Positions 1-8,888 of a DNA stretch of 64,000 nucleotides are shown in pieces (the first letter of the stretch is position 1; each line of letters opens with the position of its first letter). Below the pieces are notes generated by a model. The model ran no database searches, was not told the DNA's origin, and worked only from the letters and a program-made list of their open reading frames with translations. The stretch is from Neolewinella litorea. Lineage in GTDB: Bacteria; Bacteroidota; Bacteroidia; Chitinophagales; Saprospiraceae. The position numbers were made by a program, and so were the translations under genes. The stretch is from the NCBI RefSeq assembly GCF_004803465.1, contig NZ_SRSF01000001.1, forward strand, positions 558,501-622,500, written 5' to 3'.

Positions 1-224
1 CGTGGAAAGGCGATACCGACGGCAACCTGATCTACAAGGGCACGGCCCGCAACTTCAACCCCGTCATGGCCACCGCCGGCCGCATCACCATCGCCGAAGT
101 AGAGGAACTGGTGGAACCCGGTGAACTGGACCCCAATCAGATTCACACCCCCGGCGTGTTCGTCCAGCGCATCTTCCAGGGCGAGAATTATGAAAAACGC
201 ATCGAAAAACGTACAACCCGCTAA
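1..224 (+). CDS. scoA: 3-oxoacid CoA-transferase subunit A, 3' end only
   Basis: The last 73 codons of a gene that begins before the window, read from position 3 to a TAA at 222-224. The residues around 'NFNPVMATAG', 'VEELVEPGELDPNQIHTPG' and 'VFVQRI' are typical of the C-terminus of the A subunit of succinyl-CoA:3-ketoacid CoA-transferase. This enzyme moves CoA between succinyl-CoA and acetoacetate in ketone-body or short-chain fatty acid use. The B subunit starts 3 nt downstream, so the two are almost certainly co-transcribed and form one heteromer. The N-terminal part is not visible, so the exact acyl preference cannot be judged. Confidence 0.9.
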   Translation, partial: WKGDTDGNLIYKGTARNFNPVMATAGRITIAEVEELVEPGELDPNQIHTPGVFVQRIFQGENYEKRIEKRTTR

Positions 225-227
225 GCC

Positions 228-887
228 ATGCTAGATAAAACCGGAATCGCTAAAAGAATTTCCCGTGAGCTCCACGATGGCTGGTACGTCAACCTGGGCA
301 TCGGCATCCCCACCCTGGTAGCCAACTTCGTGCCCGAGGGCATTGACGTCACCTTCCAGTCCGAAAACGGCATCCTCGGCATGGGCCCCTTCCCCACGGA
401 GGAGGAGGTCGACGCCGACCTCATCAACGCCGGCAAGCAGACCATCACCGCCCTGCCCGGCGCGGCCATTTTCGACAGTGCCACCAGCTTCGCCATGATC
501 CGCGGACAGCACATCCAGCTCACGGTTCTCGGGGCCATGGAAGTATCGGATACCGGCGACATCGCCAACTGGAAAATCCCCGGCAAGCTCGTCAAGGGCA
601 TGGGAGGCGCCATGGACCTCGTAGCCTCGGCCGAGAACATCATCGTGGCCATGATGCACACCAACCGCGCCGGGGAGTCAAAGCTACTACCCGAATGTTC
701 CCTACCCCTCACCGGCGTTAACTGCGTCAAGAAGATTGTCACCAACTTGGCGGTACTCGACGTTACCCCCGACCGCGGTTTCCGCTTGTTGGAGCGCGCC
801 CCCGGCGTCAGCGTACAACAAATCAAGGACGCTACCGCCGGTCGGCTCGTTGTTGAGGGTGAAGTGCCGGAAATGCAATTGGACTAA
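228..887 (+). CDS. scoB: 3-oxoacid CoA-transferase subunit B
   Basis: A 219-residue protein, the normal length for the B subunit of succinyl-CoA:3-ketoacid CoA-transferase. The family motif 'SENG' (residues 45-48) contains the catalytic glutamate, E46, that carries the CoA thioester intermediate; 'GIGIPT' near residue 24 and 'GGAMDLV' near 127 are also family signatures. With subunit A immediately upstream it would make a cytoplasmic enzyme interconverting acetoacetate and acetoacetyl-CoA with succinyl-CoA as CoA donor. The ATG lies 3 nt after the scoA stop. kdsB follows after only 2 nt, so all three are probably on one transcript although kdsB is functionally unrelated. Confidence 0.95.
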   Translation: MLDKTGIAKRISRELHDGWYVNLGIGIPTLVANFVPEGIDVTFQSENGILGMGPFPTEEEVDADLINAGKQTITALPGAAIFDSATSFAMIRGQHIQLTVLGAMEVSDTGDIANWKIPGKLVKGMGGAMDLVASAENIIVAMMHTNRAGESKLLPECSLPLTGVNCVKKIVTNLAVLDVTPDRGFRLLERAPGVSVQQIKDATAGRLVVEGEVPEMQLD

Positions 888-889
888 GG

Positions 890-1627
890 ATGGTCCTGGC
901 CGTCATTCCCGCCCGCTTCGCCAGCACCCGGCTGCCCGGCAAACCCCTGGTAGATGTGGGCGGTGAAACGCTGGTGCAGCGCGTTTACGGTGCGGTGCGC
1001 CGGGCGGGCGTGGCGGACGAGGTGGTGGTCGCCACCGATGACCAGCGCATCTTCGATCACGTGATGGAATTCGGGGGGCGGGCCGTTATGACCTCCCCCG
1101 ACCACCTTTCCGGAACCGACCGGGTAGCCGAAGCCGCCCGGCAGTTTCCGGAAGCCACTATCGTCATCAACGTGCAGGGCGACGAACCCTTCCTCACTGC
1201 CGATCAGCTCGCGGCTGTGATCGATCCATTTGCCGACCCCAAAGTATCGGTTGCCACCCTCGCCACGCCGATCCGCGATGAGCATGCCCTGCTCTCCCCG
1301 AACGTGGTTAAGGTCGTCCGCGGCGATGACGGGCAGGCCCTCTATTTCAGTCGCCACGCCATCCCTTACCTCCGCGATGTGCCCATCGGGCGGTGGATTG
1401 ATGCTGGCAAGCACTTTCAGCATATCGGTCTCTACGCCTTCCGCGCGGCATTACTGCAGGAATTGACGGCCCTACCCCCGGCCCCGCTTGAGCGGGAGGA
1501 ATCGTTGGAGCAACTGCGGTGGCTGGCGGGGGGATACCGCATCCACGTGGCCCTGACCGACACACCCAGCCTGGGCATCGATACCCCGGCGGATCTGGAG
1601 GAGGCTATTCGCCGGTTACAGGGATAG
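890..1627 (+). CDS. kdsB: 3-deoxy-manno-octulosonate cytidylyltransferase (CMP-Kdo synthetase)
   Basis: A 245-residue nucleotidyltransferase that activates Kdo with CTP to CMP-Kdo for the lipopolysaccharide inner core. The N-terminal 'VIPARFASTRLPGKPL' (residues 5-20) is the nucleotide-binding loop of the family. 'ATDDQRI' near residue 50, 'INVQGDEPF' near 95 and the late 'GIDTPADLEEA' segment are further signatures. Length matches the family. It starts 2 nt after scoB and appears to ride on that transcript. It indicates a Gram-negative envelope containing Kdo. The gene ends at the edge of a 200-bp palindrome-rich spacer that may hold the operon's 3' end. Confidence 0.95.
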   Translation: MVLAVIPARFASTRLPGKPLVDVGGETLVQRVYGAVRRAGVADEVVVATDDQRIFDHVMEFGGRAVMTSPDHLSGTDRVAEAARQFPEATIVINVQGDEPFLTADQLAAVIDPFADPKVSVATLATPIRDEHALLSPNVVKVVRGDDGQALYFSRHAIPYLRDVPIGRWIDAGKHFQHIGLYAFRAALLQELTALPPAPLEREESLEQLRWLAGGYRIHVALTDTPSLGIDTPADLEEAIRRLQG

Positions 1628-1643
1628 CTACTTTGGGCATGAC

Positions 1644-1819
1644 ACGTCCGACGTAGTACTTCTGCCGGAATGACAGACGTCGGACGTATGCCATATTGTC
1701 ACCAATGGATTTATTGATATGAACCTCTAACATCGAATGTATTTTGGCTGAAAGCGAGCAAATACACATGGCAGACGTCCGACGTATGACAATTTGACGC
1801 ACCACGCACATCCGACGTC
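1644..1819. repeat. cluster of ACGTC-S-GACGT palindromic repeats
   Basis: The spacer after kdsB carries a short interrupted palindrome, ACGTC-(C or G)-GACGT, at 1644-1654, 1677-1687 and 1775-1785, with a degenerate copy at about 1809-1819 that overlaps the reversed half-site GACGTC. The second and third copies extend to 17 nt (1674-1690 and 1772-1788) and differ only at the central base. The arms are self-complementary, so each copy can pair with itself or with another. I see no gene here. It could be a regulator-binding array, an RNA-structure element or a small REP-like repeat. Confidence 0.6.
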
Positions 1820-1830
1820 TAACGTCCGAA

Positions 1831-2382
1831 TTACCGCAGCCCCTCCCCCACGTCCGGGAAGCTGCTTCGGTGGAGTTGCGTGGAATTCTGACGCCGGTTA
1901 TGGAAGTACGCCCGCAGGGTAAAGGCGGAGGAGGTAAAGGCGATATCGTCCCAGGGAATTTCCGCTTCCGTGAAAAGCCGGGACTCCAGGCTCTCGGGAC
2001 CCACGCCGTAGACACCGTCGATAAGCTCCCCCACAAACTGGAGGTAGAGCTGATTGATGCGTTCGATATTGTACAGGCTGATCAGTTAGTCTACCCTTAC
2101 GCCCGCTTCGGCTTCCTCGCGCACTTCCCGCAAGGCACCGTCGACTACTGATTCACCATTCTCCAGGTAGCCGCTCGGGATATTCCACCGGCCGTAGGCA
2201 GGTTCGATGGCTCTGCGGCAAAGGAGCACCCGGTCTTCCCACACGGGCAAACACCCCGTCACCACCTTGGGATTCTGGTAGTGGACCGTGTGACAGTTAC
2301 CACAAACGTACCGGTGGTGGGTATCGCCCGGCGGGACGATCTTCTTCAGATCGGCTGAGCCACAATGGGAGCAGAAATTCAT
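1831..2382 (-). pseudogene. NUDIX hydrolase interrupted by one in-frame stop
   Basis: A frame of 184 codons on the minus strand encodes a zinc-ribbon NUDIX hydrolase (CxxC at residues 4-7, 'CGNC' near 27-30, then the NUDIX box starting 'GYLENGE' and ending 'REVREE'). One TAA, at 2086-2088, interrupts it after 98 residues. The same frame continues through 'LISLYNIERINQLYLQF', 'GPESLESRLF' and 'EIPWDDIAF', which are the expected C-terminal half of such proteins, and stops at 1831. No frameshift is needed, so a single base change explains it. If real, the product lacks the C-terminal half of the fold. A sequencing error or stop readthrough are the alternatives. Confidence 0.75.
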
Positions 2383-2405
2383 GGGTGGTGAAGGTAAGAC
2401 AAGGG

Positions 2406-2446
2406 TAAAACAAAGCGCCCCGCTTCCTGGTGGAGGCGGGGCGCTT
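2406..2446 (-). terminator. Rho-independent terminator of the susC-susD operon
   Basis: An 11-bp perfect GC-rich stem (2413-2423 with 2436-2446) with a 12-nt loop, followed on the minus strand by a TTTGTTTT run. It lies about 30 nt past the susD stop codon and closes that transcript. Confidence 0.85.
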
Positions 2447-2475
2447 GATGTCGCAGATGCTACGAATACTAAATT

Positions 2476-4050
2476 CTAGTATCCGGGGTTCTGCTGCAGG
2501 TTGCGGTTGGCGTTCAACTGCGGCGACGGGATGGGGAAGATCTCATACTGATCGGTGCTTCTAGCGGGCTTGAAATCCCAAGCATCGTTCCAGGCGTCAA
2601 AGCGGATAAGGTCCTGACGGCGGGTGCCTTCGTAGAAGAACTCCCGGCCGCGCTCGGCCAGCATTTCGTCCATGCTGAAGCTGTCGTCCACGTCGTCGAG
2701 ACCGGCACGCTCACGAATCATGTTCACGTACATCGAGAAACCGCCCTTGTTCTGACGCATCATGGCCTCGGCCTTGTTCATCAGGACCTCCGCGTAGCGG
2801 ATGATCGGGAAGTCGTTTTTCATGCTGTTGGGCGATCCAATCTCGAAGCCGTATTTCCAGATTCGGGCTCCCGCCTGGCGGTAGGCATTGGGCTCCAGAG
2901 CGTTCAGTTCGGGGGTGTAGACCAGTTCCAGTCCACCGGGATCATCAGCAGTACCGTCTATGAGGGGCGTCTCACCATCCGGTGCGTACTGGGGACCGGC
3001 GAGGAAGTTGCCGCGAACCTCCTGGTTGCCGTATTCACCTTTGCGAAGGTCCTCGTCATCGTAGCTGTCGTAGAACTCCTGCAGGGTACAGTAACCGTTC
3101 CAGGGTTGGTCCTGGAGGGCGAAAGTTTCCTGGCTGGCGTAGTGCAGCGTCATCTGGACCAGGTTGAATCCACCGAACACGGCGGGAGCGTCGTAGGGAA
3201 TAACCCACATGTTCTCGACGCCTCCGGTAAGACCGGCATCGTTGTTGGGGTCAAAGTTGGCGAAGTAGTTATCGCTCAGCATGTAAGCTCCACCATTGAT
3301 AACCTCGTCAGCAGCGGCCTCGGCCTCAGCCCAGCGGGCGGTTCCGGTGATCACTTCGCTGTTGAGCAGAATACGGCTAAGCAGTGCACGGTTGGCCCAG
3401 AAGTTGATCTTGGCGTAGGTTTCGGAACCGGTTTCGCGACTCAGGTCCGGAGCAGCGGCGTTCAGTTCGCTAATGACGAAGTTGTAAACCTCGGCGCGGG
3501 GCGTGGCCATCGGCTCCAGGTCCGCAACGTCGCTCTCTTCAGTGATCAAAGGCACATCACCGAATGCGTCGAGCAACAACCAATAGTAGTAAGCGCGCAG
3601 CGAACGAAGCTCAGCCAGGAAGCCGGCTTTCATGTCGTCCGAAACCGCATCGGTGTTTTTTATGACACTGATCACGGAGTTGGCCTGCAGGGCACCCCGG
3701 TAAAGATTGATCCAGGCGTTGTTGTAGGGCTGGTCGCTCGGCAGGAATTCGTGCCGGTGGTTGCGCAGCCAGTTGCCACCGTCGAACCAGTCGGAACCGC
3801 GGTGCGGGATGACGGCTTCGTCAGAGGAAACCTCGTTAATGCTCAGGTAGGTATTATGACTACCCATGAAGTTGAGCGTGGTGTAGACCGAGAGGTAGCT
3901 GGATACGATGTCCGATGGACTGGCTGGAAAGTTCGCCGGCGTCAGATCCGAGAAAACTTCCGGTTCCAGATCGGTACAGGAATTGAAAGGCACGATCAGC
4001 AAGCCCGCAAGGACGGCACTGAACAGCCTTAATTTTGTGTTGGTAAACAT
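2476..4050 (-). CDS. SusD/RagB-family nutrient-binding outer membrane lipoprotein
   Basis: A 524-residue SusD-family protein, the surface lipoprotein that lids the partner SusC channel and captures oligosaccharides or peptides. The chosen ATG (4050) gives a charged start, a hydrophobic stretch and a lipobox 'LIVPFNSC' with Cys near residue 25; the frame opens further upstream only at a GTG. The middle holds the TPR-like helices ('ELRSLRAYYYWLLLDAFGDVPL'-type segment near residue 155) and the end has the typical 'RGREFFYEGTRRQDLIRF' and 'FPIPSPQLNANRNLQQNPGY' signatures. It lies 103 nt downstream of susC on the same strand and is followed by a strong terminator. No glycosidase or peptidase gene adjoins the pair, so the substrate cannot be inferred. 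Confidence 0.95.
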   Translation of the reverse strand: MFTNTKLRLFSAVLAGLLIVPFNSCTDLEPEVFSDLTPANFPASPSDIVSSYLSVYTTLNFMGSHNTYLSINEVSSDEAVIPHRGSDWFDGGNWLRNHRHEFLPSDQPYNNAWINLYRGALQANSVISVIKNTDAVSDDMKAGFLAELRSLRAYYYWLLLDAFGDVPLITEESDVADLEPMATPRAEVYNFVISELNAAAPDLSRETGSETYAKINFWANRALLSRILLNSEVITGTARWAEAEAAADEVINGGAYMLSDNYFANFDPNNDAGLTGGVENMWVIPYDAPAVFGGFNLVQMTLHYASQETFALQDQPWNGYCTLQEFYDSYDDEDLRKGEYGNQEVRGNFLAGPQYAPDGETPLIDGTADDPGGLELVYTPELNALEPNAYRQAGARIWKYGFEIGSPNSMKNDFPIIRYAEVLMNKAEAMMRQNKGGFSMYVNMIRERAGLDDVDDSFSMDEMLAERGREFFYEGTRRQDLIRFDAWNDAWDFKPARSTDQYEIFPIPSPQLNANRNLQQNPGY

Positions 4051-4153
4051 ATAATTGATATAGTTTCGTTGCACCCGGGACGCGGGACGGGAAAGATAGG
4101 AAAGACCTCACCGCGGCCCCGTCATCCCGGTTGCAATTGGTTATGATTGGAGG

Positions 4154-7100
4154 TTAGAATCCTACGTTTACGCCAAAGGTGTAGCTCCGCGTACGGAAGA
4201 ACGTGGAGCGGCGGTCGATACCCGGGGTCAGCGCGTTCTCACCGTTGTCGATGATACCGTTGGAGTTCTGATCATCGAAGAAGCGGACGTTGGGGTCAAC
4301 GCCACTGTAGCCGGTGATGTAGAAGAGGTTCTGTCCAGCGACGTAGACGCGCAGGTCGTTAAAGCCGGAATTTCCTCCGAGATCGAAAGTGTAACCGATC
4401 TGGGCATTATCCAAAGCCACGAAGCTGGCATCCTCCACGAAGTAGTCGGATACTTTCGGAGCGCTGGTTACACCACGGAGAAAGAGGTCGTTCACGATGA
4501 CGTTCTCGATGGTCCGGGTAGCCAGGTTGCCCTGCTGACCGTAGAAGTTCCGGGGCATGTTGACCAGGTCGTGGCCAAAGTCGCCGCGCAGGAAGATGTT
4601 CAAGTCGAGCGGGCCGTAACGGAACGTGTTGGAGAGGCTGGCGCTGAAGTCAGGCAAACCATTACCAACAAGCACCTTGTCGGCTTCACCGTCGCCCAGG
4701 AAAACGTACTCACCGGCTGCCAGAGAGGCATCAACGTCGAGACGGCGCGTATAGATGCCACCGAAAGCTTCACCAATGACGACGCGGCTAACGGGGTCGA
4801 GGTTCTGTCCGGGCGAACCGGGGGAAGAACTTTCAAATTCCTGCACACCACCGGATCCAAAGTTGAAGTCGGGGTTCTCACCGTTATCCTCCAGGGTAGT
4901 GGAGAAGGTAGAGAAAGTTAGACGGGGCTCGTAGCTGAACCCTTCACCGCCAATGTCACCGAATCCATAGCCTAGTGCCAGTTCCACCCCGGTATTGATC
5001 AGGTCGACGTTGTTGAGGTTGGCCTCAACGGACGGGAACAGGAAGGGGGGTGAGGGAACGATAACAGAAGTAATGAGGTCACCGGTGTTGCGGATGTAGA
5101 AATCCAGCGAGCCAGTCAGGCGGTAATCAGCAAAGGCAAAGTCCAAACCGGCGTTAAACTCCTGCTTCTTCTCGAAGCGCAGGTTGGGGTTAGGGTTGCT
5201 GGAAGGACTGATCGTGGGCACGTAGGCTCCGTTCTGCGGAAACTGGGGGCCGGTACCGAAGGTCTGCAGGTAGCCGTAGTTACCATTCGGGAGTGATCCG
5301 GTAATACCGTATCCGACGCGGAACTTAAGTTGATCCGGTCCTTCGAGGCTCAAGGCATCGACCAGGTCAGCACTGGCGGAAAGCGCGGGGAAGAAATCCC
5401 ACTTGTTTTCCGGTCCGTTGCGGCTGGTACCATCCCGACGGATAGAAGCGGTAACGTTGTAGGCGCTGCCGATACTGAAGCGTGCCCGACCGAAGAAGCC
5501 GATTACGCGGTAACTGGCCTGGTAGCTGCCAACTCCAATCTGCCCTGCGGCAATGTCACTGAGCGTATTCAGGTTGTTGAAGCCAAAAGCATCGGAAGGA
5601 AGTCCAAATCCTCCGGCATTGAAGCCCTGGAACTGGTACTCCTGCCAGCTGTAACCGGCCAGCAGTTCGAGTCCATTGCTGCCCAGTTCAGTATTGTAAG
5701 TGGCTGTCACCTCAAAGAGGTCGTTACGGTTGTCATTGAAGGAGCGGGAAGCATTACCCAAACGCGTGGCCGTGGGGGCGGCATTTCCGCCGAAACGGCT
5801 GGAGCGGCTGGAGAAGTTTCCGTTGACGCCGTCTTCGCGGTTCCGCGAATAGCTGGCACTGACGCTCACGTCATCCAGGATGTCGTACGTGGCGCGCAGG
5901 TTATACAGAATGTTGGTCTGCTGCCGTTCGGCCTGCACCTGTTGCGCGATGGACAAGGGGTTGAAGTAATCGAAGTTGTCGATTTCAAAGTAACCACCGT
6001 AGGTATTCAATCCATTTCCGACGATCACGTCAGACACGTTGTAGCCCGGATCGGTTACGCGGGCGGGAGCGGTGGGGTTATACGTGATTGCGTAGCGGAA
6101 TGCGTTGCTGTTGAAGATATCCGCGTCGCGGTCGGTGGCGGTCACGTCTACGCTCAAATTGAGGCGGTCGTTCAGGGCCGTCTGATTAATATTGAGGCGT
6201 CCGTTAAGCTGGCGGAACCCGTCATTGGAAACGCCGATGCCCTGGATGTCGCGGTAGTTTACCGAGGCCCGGTAGGTCATTCCCCCGGTTCCACCCGAGT
6301 AGCTGAGGTTGTGGACGTGGCTGATGCCCGTGCGGGTCACCTGGTCGATCCAGTCGGTTTCGCCACCGTAGTCGACGTTATTTACAAAGTTGTTGACGTC
6401 GTCAACTCCGATCAGATTACCGGTTTCGCGGACGAGTTCCAGGTACAGATCACGGCCTGCGATATCGGGGCGCTTGGCGATGTCTTCAGCCGTCACGTAG
6501 CCGCGGTAGCTGAATTGGGCATCCCCGGCGGCGCCGCGCTTGGTGGTGATCAGGATTACCCCGGCGGAAGCCTGGATACCGTAGATGGCGGCGGCGGAAC
6601 CGTCCTTCAGTACGTTGATCGACTCGATGTCGGCCGGGTCAACGGTGTTCAGGTTGGCACCCACTACCCCGTCGATGATGATCAGGGGGCTCTGGTTACC
6701 ACCAAAGGAGGACAGACCCCGCAGACGAATGACGGAGTTTCCGTTGGCGTTACCACCTACTTTGGAGATCGTGAGGCCCGCTACCTTGCCCTGGATGAGC
6801 TGGCTGGGGTCGTTGATGTTACCGGCGTTAAAGTCTTCGGAGTCGATTGAGGTTACCGCACTGGTCACCTGCTTTTGGGTAACGGTACCGTAACCTACGA
6901 CCACGACTTCGTCAAGAAGCTCACCGGAGGTGAGGGCGATGTTCAGTTCCGTTTGCCCGTCGAGCGGGATGGTCTGGGTCGCGTATCCCGTGTAGGAAAC
7001 AGTAAGAGATTCGGCGCCGGCGGGAACGTTGAGGGAGAAATTTCCATCAAAATCCGTGACCGTACCGGTGGAAGTACCGGTGACCAGCACGCTGGCCCCG

Positions 7101-7234
7101 ATCAGGGGATCGCCGTTGTCCGCATCCGTTATCGTACCGCTTACCGTCGTCTGCGCCAGAGCGGCCGAGGACGTAAAGAGTACGAGCAACAGGAAAAGAC
7201 AACCACGATGGACATGGTTAAAGTTGAGCTTCAT
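4154..7234 (-). CDS. SusC/RagA-family TonB-dependent outer membrane receptor
   Basis: A 1026-residue TonB-dependent transporter. It has a signal peptide (about residues 1-27), a carboxypeptidase-regulatory-like beta domain (about 28-110, 'VSGTITDADNGDPLIGASV'), then the SusC plug with 'VVVGYGTVTQKQVTSAV', 'LRGLSSFGGNQSPLIIIDG' and 'INVLKDGSAAAIYG'. The rest is the 22-strand barrel, ending in the aromatic 'YTFGVNVGF'. It imports a ligand delivered by the SusD partner downstream, powered by TonB-ExbBD. A -7/-33 promoter sits about 210 nt upstream, leaving a long leader. No linked sigma/anti-sigma pair is present, so regulation is not of the usual ECF type in this neighbourhood. Confidence 0.97.
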   Translation of the reverse strand: MKLNFNHVHRGCLFLLLVLFTSSAALAQTTVSGTITDADNGDPLIGASVLVTGTSTGTVTDFDGNFSLNVPAGAESLTVSYTGYATQTIPLDGQTELNIALTSGELLDEVVVVGYGTVTQKQVTSAVTSIDSEDFNAGNINDPSQLIQGKVAGLTISKVGGNANGNSVIRLRGLSSFGGNQSPLIIIDGVVGANLNTVDPADIESINVLKDGSAAAIYGIQASAGVILITTKRGAAGDAQFSYRGYVTAEDIAKRPDIAGRDLYLELVRETGNLIGVDDVNNFVNNVDYGGETDWIDQVTRTGISHVHNLSYSGGTGGMTYRASVNYRDIQGIGVSNDGFRQLNGRLNINQTALNDRLNLSVDVTATDRDADIFNSNAFRYAITYNPTAPARVTDPGYNVSDVIVGNGLNTYGGYFEIDNFDYFNPLSIAQQVQAERQQTNILYNLRATYDILDDVSVSASYSRNREDGVNGNFSSRSSRFGGNAAPTATRLGNASRSFNDNRNDLFEVTATYNTELGSNGLELLAGYSWQEYQFQGFNAGGFGLPSDAFGFNNLNTLSDIAAGQIGVGSYQASYRVIGFFGRARFSIGSAYNVTASIRRDGTSRNGPENKWDFFPALSASADLVDALSLEGPDQLKFRVGYGITGSLPNGNYGYLQTFGTGPQFPQNGAYVPTISPSSNPNPNLRFEKKQEFNAGLDFAFADYRLTGSLDFYIRNTGDLITSVIVPSPPFLFPSVEANLNNVDLINTGVELALGYGFGDIGGEGFSYEPRLTFSTFSTTLEDNGENPDFNFGSGGVQEFESSSPGSPGQNLDPVSRVVIGEAFGGIYTRRLDVDASLAAGEYVFLGDGEADKVLVGNGLPDFSASLSNTFRYGPLDLNIFLRGDFGHDLVNMPRNFYGQQGNLATRTIENVIVNDLFLRGVTSAPKVSDYFVEDASFVALDNAQIGYTFDLGGNSGFNDLRVYVAGQNLFYITGYSGVDPNVRFFDDQNSNGIIDNGENALTPGIDRRSTFFRTRSYTFGVNVGF

Positions 7235-7445
7235 ACGATTGATTGAGTTTGTGAAGAGTTACCGCCGTGAAAAGGCAATCCCCCGGACCACGCAGGGGCG
7301 CAAGGCGGGGGGCGTCCTGGACAACGACTTGTGTTCTATATTCAGCAGTGTGCGGAGTGTCCGACAAAGTGATGGATGGATTTACATGATCTTGCTAACG
7401 CTGCCGGCAGAAGCGGATAATTGTGGATACGTTGCATAGCTTGGG
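7235..7445 (-). other. long 5' leader of the susC transcript
   Basis: About 210 nt separate the predicted -7 box from the susC start. No gene is visible. The part nearest susC is GC-rich, with complementary CCGCC (7262-7266) and GGCGG (7304-7308) blocks that could form a hairpin. It may have a post-transcriptional role, but the sequence matches no riboswitch I recognise. Confidence 0.4.
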
Positions 7446-7479
7446 CAAAGGTAAGTTCGCCGGCCATTGAATTTACAAA
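7446..7479 (-). promoter_or_regulatory. Bacteroidota-type promoter for susC
   Basis: On the minus strand, TTTG (7476-7479) is followed 22 nt later by TACCTTTG (7446-7453), matching the -33 TTTG and -7 TAnnTTTG elements of Bacteroidota. This is the best two-element match noted in the window. The rest of the gap up to 7588 shows nothing I can name. Confidence 0.7.
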
Positions 7480-7588
7480 GCAAATTCCGTTTTAGTGTAC
7501 ACACATCAACCGCTGAACCGTCAGGATAGTAACGGTGACAAACTCCGATCGCTGCCTAATGTTTAAGAGATAGTTACGGCTCCATCAA

Positions 7589-8857
7589 TTGTCAATTCAA
7601 CCTTTGTATAAAACAAAATTCTTCTGCCTGCGAATCGCTGCCCCGGTAATCCTGGGTTTGGCACTATCGTGGGTGATGAACGCGCAACGGTTGGACATGA
7701 AGGTGCTCGGCAACCGTTCGCTCATCGAAATCCCCTTCGACCTGGAGAACGACTTTATCGTTATTCCCGTCCTGCTCAACAATGCCGTTCCGCTACGATT
7801 CATCGTCGACACCGGCGCAGAAAACACCGTCATTCTCGACAAAACCGTAACGGATCTGCTCAATATCAGCTACCGCCGCACTTTCCAGGTACGCGGCGCT
7901 GACCTGGAATCGGAACTGACCGCTTATCTCGCCACGGGAGTCAGCCTGCGGCTGGCCGACCGGCTCTTGGCCCGCAACCGCACGGTGTTGGTCTTACAGG
8001 AGAACTACTTCAATTTCGAGCGGGTGACCGGCACCAATATTCACGGCATCCTAGGGGCGGATTTCCTGATGCGATTCGTGGTGGAAATTGATTACCGCAA
8101 ACAGATTCTGATCCTTCACGACCCTTCGCGCTACCGGCACCGCCGTAGCTACGTGGAGGTGGATTCGGATTTTGTACGCAATCGCCCCTACCTCATCCTG
8201 GGTGTTGGTATCCTGCGTGACAGTGCCACCGACCGCCGGTTATTGTTGGATACCGGGGCCGGCCTCAGCCTGTTGATCCACACTTACCCGGAGAACGCTG
8301 GCCGGGACCTTCCGGAGCAAACCATCCCGGCCTACATCGCCAACGGCCTGGGGGGCACGTTGAGCGGCAGCGTAGGGCGAAGCCGGATCCTGCACCTCGC
8401 GGACCGTCAACTGACGAATGTGATTACCTATTTCCAGGAGGTGGATACGGTCGGAGTGGCGTTTATGAACGAACGGGAAGGGATCATTGGCAACCGGATC
8501 CTGAAGCGTTTCCGCGTCGTCATCGACTACCCCCACGACAAAGTCTACCTCAAGCCTGAGGGCCGCCGCTGGAAGCAAAAGTTCCGCTACGACCGCTCGG
8601 GACTCGGATTGCTGGCCGGGGGCGATAACCTGCGCAAGTACAGCGTGAGTTACGTGGTACCCGGCAGTCCGGCCGACCGCGCGGGCATACAGGTACGCGA
8701 CAGGATCCGTGCCATCAACGGGATCCCCACCACCCTGCTCAGCCTAGAAGCCGTCATTCGAAAATTGCAGGGGCGGGTCGGCAAGAAAATCAAAATGCGA
8801 ATCTACCGGAGTGGGCGTCTGCAGGACGTTACTTTCGTCCTGGAAGAACTCATATAA
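7589..8857 (+). CDS. two-lobed retropepsin-like aspartyl protease with C-terminal PDZ domain
   Basis: A 422-residue exported protein. A signal peptide (about residues 9-33, ending 'NAQ') is followed by two retropepsin-like lobes, each with its own catalytic motif: 'DTGAENT' with D74 and 'DTGAGLS' with D221. Each lobe also has the later hydrophobic-Gly signature ('HGILGADFL' near 152 and 'GIIGNRIL' near 295). A PDZ domain fills about residues 335-420 ('VVPGSPADRAGIQVRDRI'). It probably cleaves peptides in the periplasm. Start codon: only TTG codons (7589 or 7604) precede the signal peptide; the first ATG (M30) would destroy it. The gene stands alone, divergent from susC. Confidence 0.85.
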   Translation: MSIQPLYKTKFFCLRIAAPVILGLALSWVMNAQRLDMKVLGNRSLIEIPFDLENDFIVIPVLLNNAVPLRFIVDTGAENTVILDKTVTDLLNISYRRTFQVRGADLESELTAYLATGVSLRLADRLLARNRTVLVLQENYFNFERVTGTNIHGILGADFLMRFVVEIDYRKQILILHDPSRYRHRRSYVEVDSDFVRNRPYLILGVGILRDSATDRRLLLDTGAGLSLLIHTYPENAGRDLPEQTIPAYIANGLGGTLSGSVGRSRILHLADRQLTNVITYFQEVDTVGVAFMNEREGIIGNRILKRFRVVIDYPHDKVYLKPEGRRWKQKFRYDRSGLGLLAGGDNLRKYSVSYVVPGSPADRAGIQVRDRIRAINGIPTTLLSLEAVIRKLQGRVGKKIKMRIYRSGRLQDVTFVLEELI

Positions 8858-8888
8858 AACAACTGCGGACCGCAGACCTTAAAGCTCC

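Noticed and set aside
5330-6850. A 506-codon open frame on the plus strand inside susC
   Set aside because: Antisense to the well-supported susC gene; no domain or signal is recognisable.
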